NCBI RefSeq assembly: GCF_900102075.1
Contig: NZ_FNAV01000004.1
Location: 186,001 to 250,000, forward strand
Source of the DNA: Salipiger thiooxidans
GTDB lineage: Bacteria > Pseudomonadota > Alphaproteobacteria > Rhodobacterales > Rhodobacteraceae
Direction of reading: 5' to 3'
Length of the DNA stretch: 64,000 nucleotides
Shown: piece by piece, positions 62,494 through 64,000 of the stretch
Numbering within the stretch: position 1 is the first letter of the stretch
Layout of the letters: every line of letters starts with the position of its first letter
Made by a program: the position numbers and the translations under genes
Notes under the pieces: generated by a model
Database searches by the model: none
What the model saw: the letters and a program-made list of their open reading frames with translations, nothing else
Told to the model about the DNA's origin: nothing

Positions 62494-64000
62494 ATGTTTG
62501 ACACGGTGCTGATTGCCAACCGGGGCGAGATCGCCTGCCGGGTGATGGAGACGGCGCGGGCGATGGGGCTGCGCTGCGTCGCGGTCTATTCCGAGGCCGA
62601 TGCGGGCGCGAAACACGTGGCGATGGCGGACGAGGCGGTCTGCATCGGCGGCGCGGCGCCCGCCGAGAGCTACCTGCGCGGCGAGCGCATCATCGAGGCT
62701 GCGCGCGCCACCGGGGCGGGAGCTATTCACCCGGGCTACGGGTTCCTGTCGGAGAACCCCGATTTCGTTGACGCGGTCGAGGCGGCGGGGCTGATCTTCG
62801 TCGGGCCCGGTGCGAAGGCGATCCGGGCGATGGGACTGAAGGACGCGGCCAAGCGGCTGATGCACGAGGCCGGCGTCCCGGTGGTGCCGGGCTACCACGG
62901 CGAGGAGCAGGACGCGCGCTTCCTCGCGGGCGAGGCCGAGGCCATCGGCTACCCGGTGCTGATCAAGGCGGTCGCCGGGGGCGGCGGCAAGGGCATGCGG
63001 CTGGTGGAGCGGCCCGGGGAGTTTGCCGACGCGCTGAAGAGCGCGCAGGCCGAGGCCCGCGGCGCCTTCGGCAACGAGGCGGTGCTGATCGAGAAGTTCG
63101 TCTCGAAGCCGCGCCACATCGAGGTGCAGGTCTTCGGCGACGGCACCAACGCGGTGCATCTCTTCGAGCGCGACTGCTCGCTTCAGCGCCGCCACCAGAA
63201 GGTGATCGAGGAGGCCCCGGCGCCGGGCATGACCGCCGAGATGCGGCAGGCCATGGGCGCTGCGGCGGTGCGCGCGGCCGAGGCCATCGGCTACAAGGGC
63301 GCGGGCACCATCGAGTTCATCGTCGACGGCTCGCGCGGGCTGCGCGCGGACGGGTTCTGGTTCATGGAGATGAACACCCGCCTGCAGGTCGAGCACCCGG
63401 TGACCGAGCTGGTGACCGGCGTCGACCTGGTGGAGTGGCAACTGCGCGTGGCGGCGGGCGAGCCGCTGCCGAAGACGCAGGGTGAGCTCGGGCTCAACGG
63501 CCATGCCTTCGAGGCGCGGCTCTATGCCGAGGACGTGCCCGCGGGCTTCCTGCCGGCCACGGGGCGGCTGGCGCACCTGGCCTTCCCCGAAGACGTGCGT
63601 TCGGATAGCGGCGTTCGGTCGGGGGATGTGATCTCGCCGCATTACGACCCGATGATCGCCAAGCTGATCGTGCACGGGGCGACCCGCGAGATCGCCCTGC
63701 GCAAGCTGGCGCGCGGGCTCGCCGAGACGCAGGTGGCGGGCACGGTGACCAACCTCGCCTTCCTCGGCGCGCTGGCGCGGCACGCAGGCTTTGCCGCGGG
63801 CGAGGTCGACACCGGCCTCATCGGCCGCGATCTCGAGGCGCTGGTGGCGGTGCCCGAGCTGCCCTTGCCGGTGGTGGCGCAGGCGGCGCTGGTGGCGGCG
63901 GGGCTCTGGGAGGATGCCGGCTGGCAGGGCGGGTTCACGCTCTGGGGGCCGCTGTCCCGCACGGTGCTGCTGCAGCACGGCGATGACGAGATCACCGCGG
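62494..64000 (+). CDS. mccA: Methylcrotonoyl-CoA carboxylase alpha (biotin carboxylase) subunit, partial
   Basis: First 502 residues; the C-terminal biotin-carrier domain lies beyond the edge. The biotin carboxylase part is clear: VLIANRGEIACRVMETARAMG, IHPGYGFLSENPDF, ATP-grasp KAVAGGGGKGMRLVE, FVSKPRHIEVQVFGDG, ERDCSLQRRHQKVIEEAPAP, and FMEMNTRLQVEHPVTELVTGVDLVEWQLRVAAGE. Residues after 450 begin the linker domain. The start at 62494 has GGAGG six bases upstream; an in-frame ATG in repeat copy C would add ten residues. It supplies carboxybiotin to MccB. Confidence 0.93.
   Translation, partial: MFDTVLIANRGEIACRVMETARAMGLRCVAVYSEADAGAKHVAMADEAVCIGGAAPAESYLRGERIIEAARATGAGAIHPGYGFLSENPDFVDAVEAAGLIFVGPGAKAIRAMGLKDAAKRLMHEAGVPVVPGYHGEEQDARFLAGEAEAIGYPVLIKAVAGGGGKGMRLVERPGEFADALKSAQAEARGAFGNEAVLIEKFVSKPRHIEVQVFGDGTNAVHLFERDCSLQRRHQKVIEEAPAPGMTAEMRQAMGAAAVRAAEAIGYKGAGTIEFIVDGSRGLRADGFWFMEMNTRLQVEHPVTELVTGVDLVEWQLRVAAGEPLPKTQGELGLNGHAFEARLYAEDVPAGFLPATGRLAHLAFPEDVRSDSGVRSGDVISPHYDPMIAKLIVHGATREIALRKLARGLAETQVAGTVTNLAFLGALARHAGFAAGEVDTGLIGRDLEALVAVPELPLPVVAQAALVAAGLWEDAGWQGGFTLWGPLSRTVLLQHGDDEITA

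Overview
The window is high-GC DNA from an alphaproteobacterium, most likely a marine Rhodobacterales (Roseobacter/Paracoccaceae) species. The evidence is the 5-aminolevulinate synthase (Shemin pathway) gene with an FNR-type box, the Entner-Doudoroff dehydratase, a TRAP transporter with a divergent two-component system, DUF3422, DUF6314 and DUF2189 proteins, the ivd/acyl-CoA ligase/mccB/mccA leucine-catabolism order, and a dispersed G-rich hairpin element of a kind I associate with this order. It reads as chromosomal core DNA. I see no tRNA, rRNA, insertion sequence, prophage or CRISPR array.

Layout. 1-5.1 kb: 5' part of fliG, a 51-residue secreted peptide, a TAP-like alpha/beta hydrolase, purB and a DUF6314 gene. 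5.2-10.9 kb: DUF3422 membrane protein, a sulfotransferase-like gene, a decayed glycosyltransferase-like pseudogene, a small membrane protein, an M20 dipeptidase and an SMR-like transporter. 11-24.6 kb: core envelope and biosynthesis genes: hemA, a RodZ-like protein with a duplicated C-terminal domain, ispG, a histidine-kinase remnant, a DsbA-like protein, an M48 protease, an aminotransferase, an amidase, PBP1a and prfB. 24.7-29.7 kb: DUF2189 protein, an XRE regulator divergent from a small uncharacterised gene, and ilvBN with a transcription attenuator whose leader peptide appears to be leaderless.

29.9-37 kb: a small membrane protein, a NarL-type response regulator with its Cache-domain histidine kinase, and the divergent dctPQM-type TRAP operon they probably control. 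37.1-42.4 kb is the most unusual block. It holds a LodB/QhpG-like flavoprotein and a LodA/GoxA-like cysteine-tryptophylquinone (CTQ) oxidase encoded convergently with overlapping 3' ends. Divergent from the oxidase is a two-gene unit with a zinc metalloprotease (HExxHxxxxxH plus Met-turn) and a small partner protein. 42.4-45.3 kb: edd, then a gene-poor stretch rich in inverted repeats that ends in a 42-residue membrane peptide missed by long-ORF calling.

45.3-53 kb: RlmI-type methyltransferase coupled to a PIN-domain gene, a non-canonical pyruvate kinase, a lone ABC ATPase, an AEC permease, a VOC protein, a membrane-anchored protein and a MoxR ATPase. 53.4-56.2 kb: a cysteine-poor DksA, a flavin monooxygenase, CreA and a PNPOx-like stress protein. 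56.2-64 kb: leucine degradation, with ivd behind a sigma70-like promoter and a TetR-like operator, an acyl-CoA ligase, mccB, an intervening ASCH gene and mccA running off the edge. A DUF1311-like gene and ompW (with an FNR-like box) sit inside this block.

All functions are assigned by reading translations against remembered family motifs; no database search was run.
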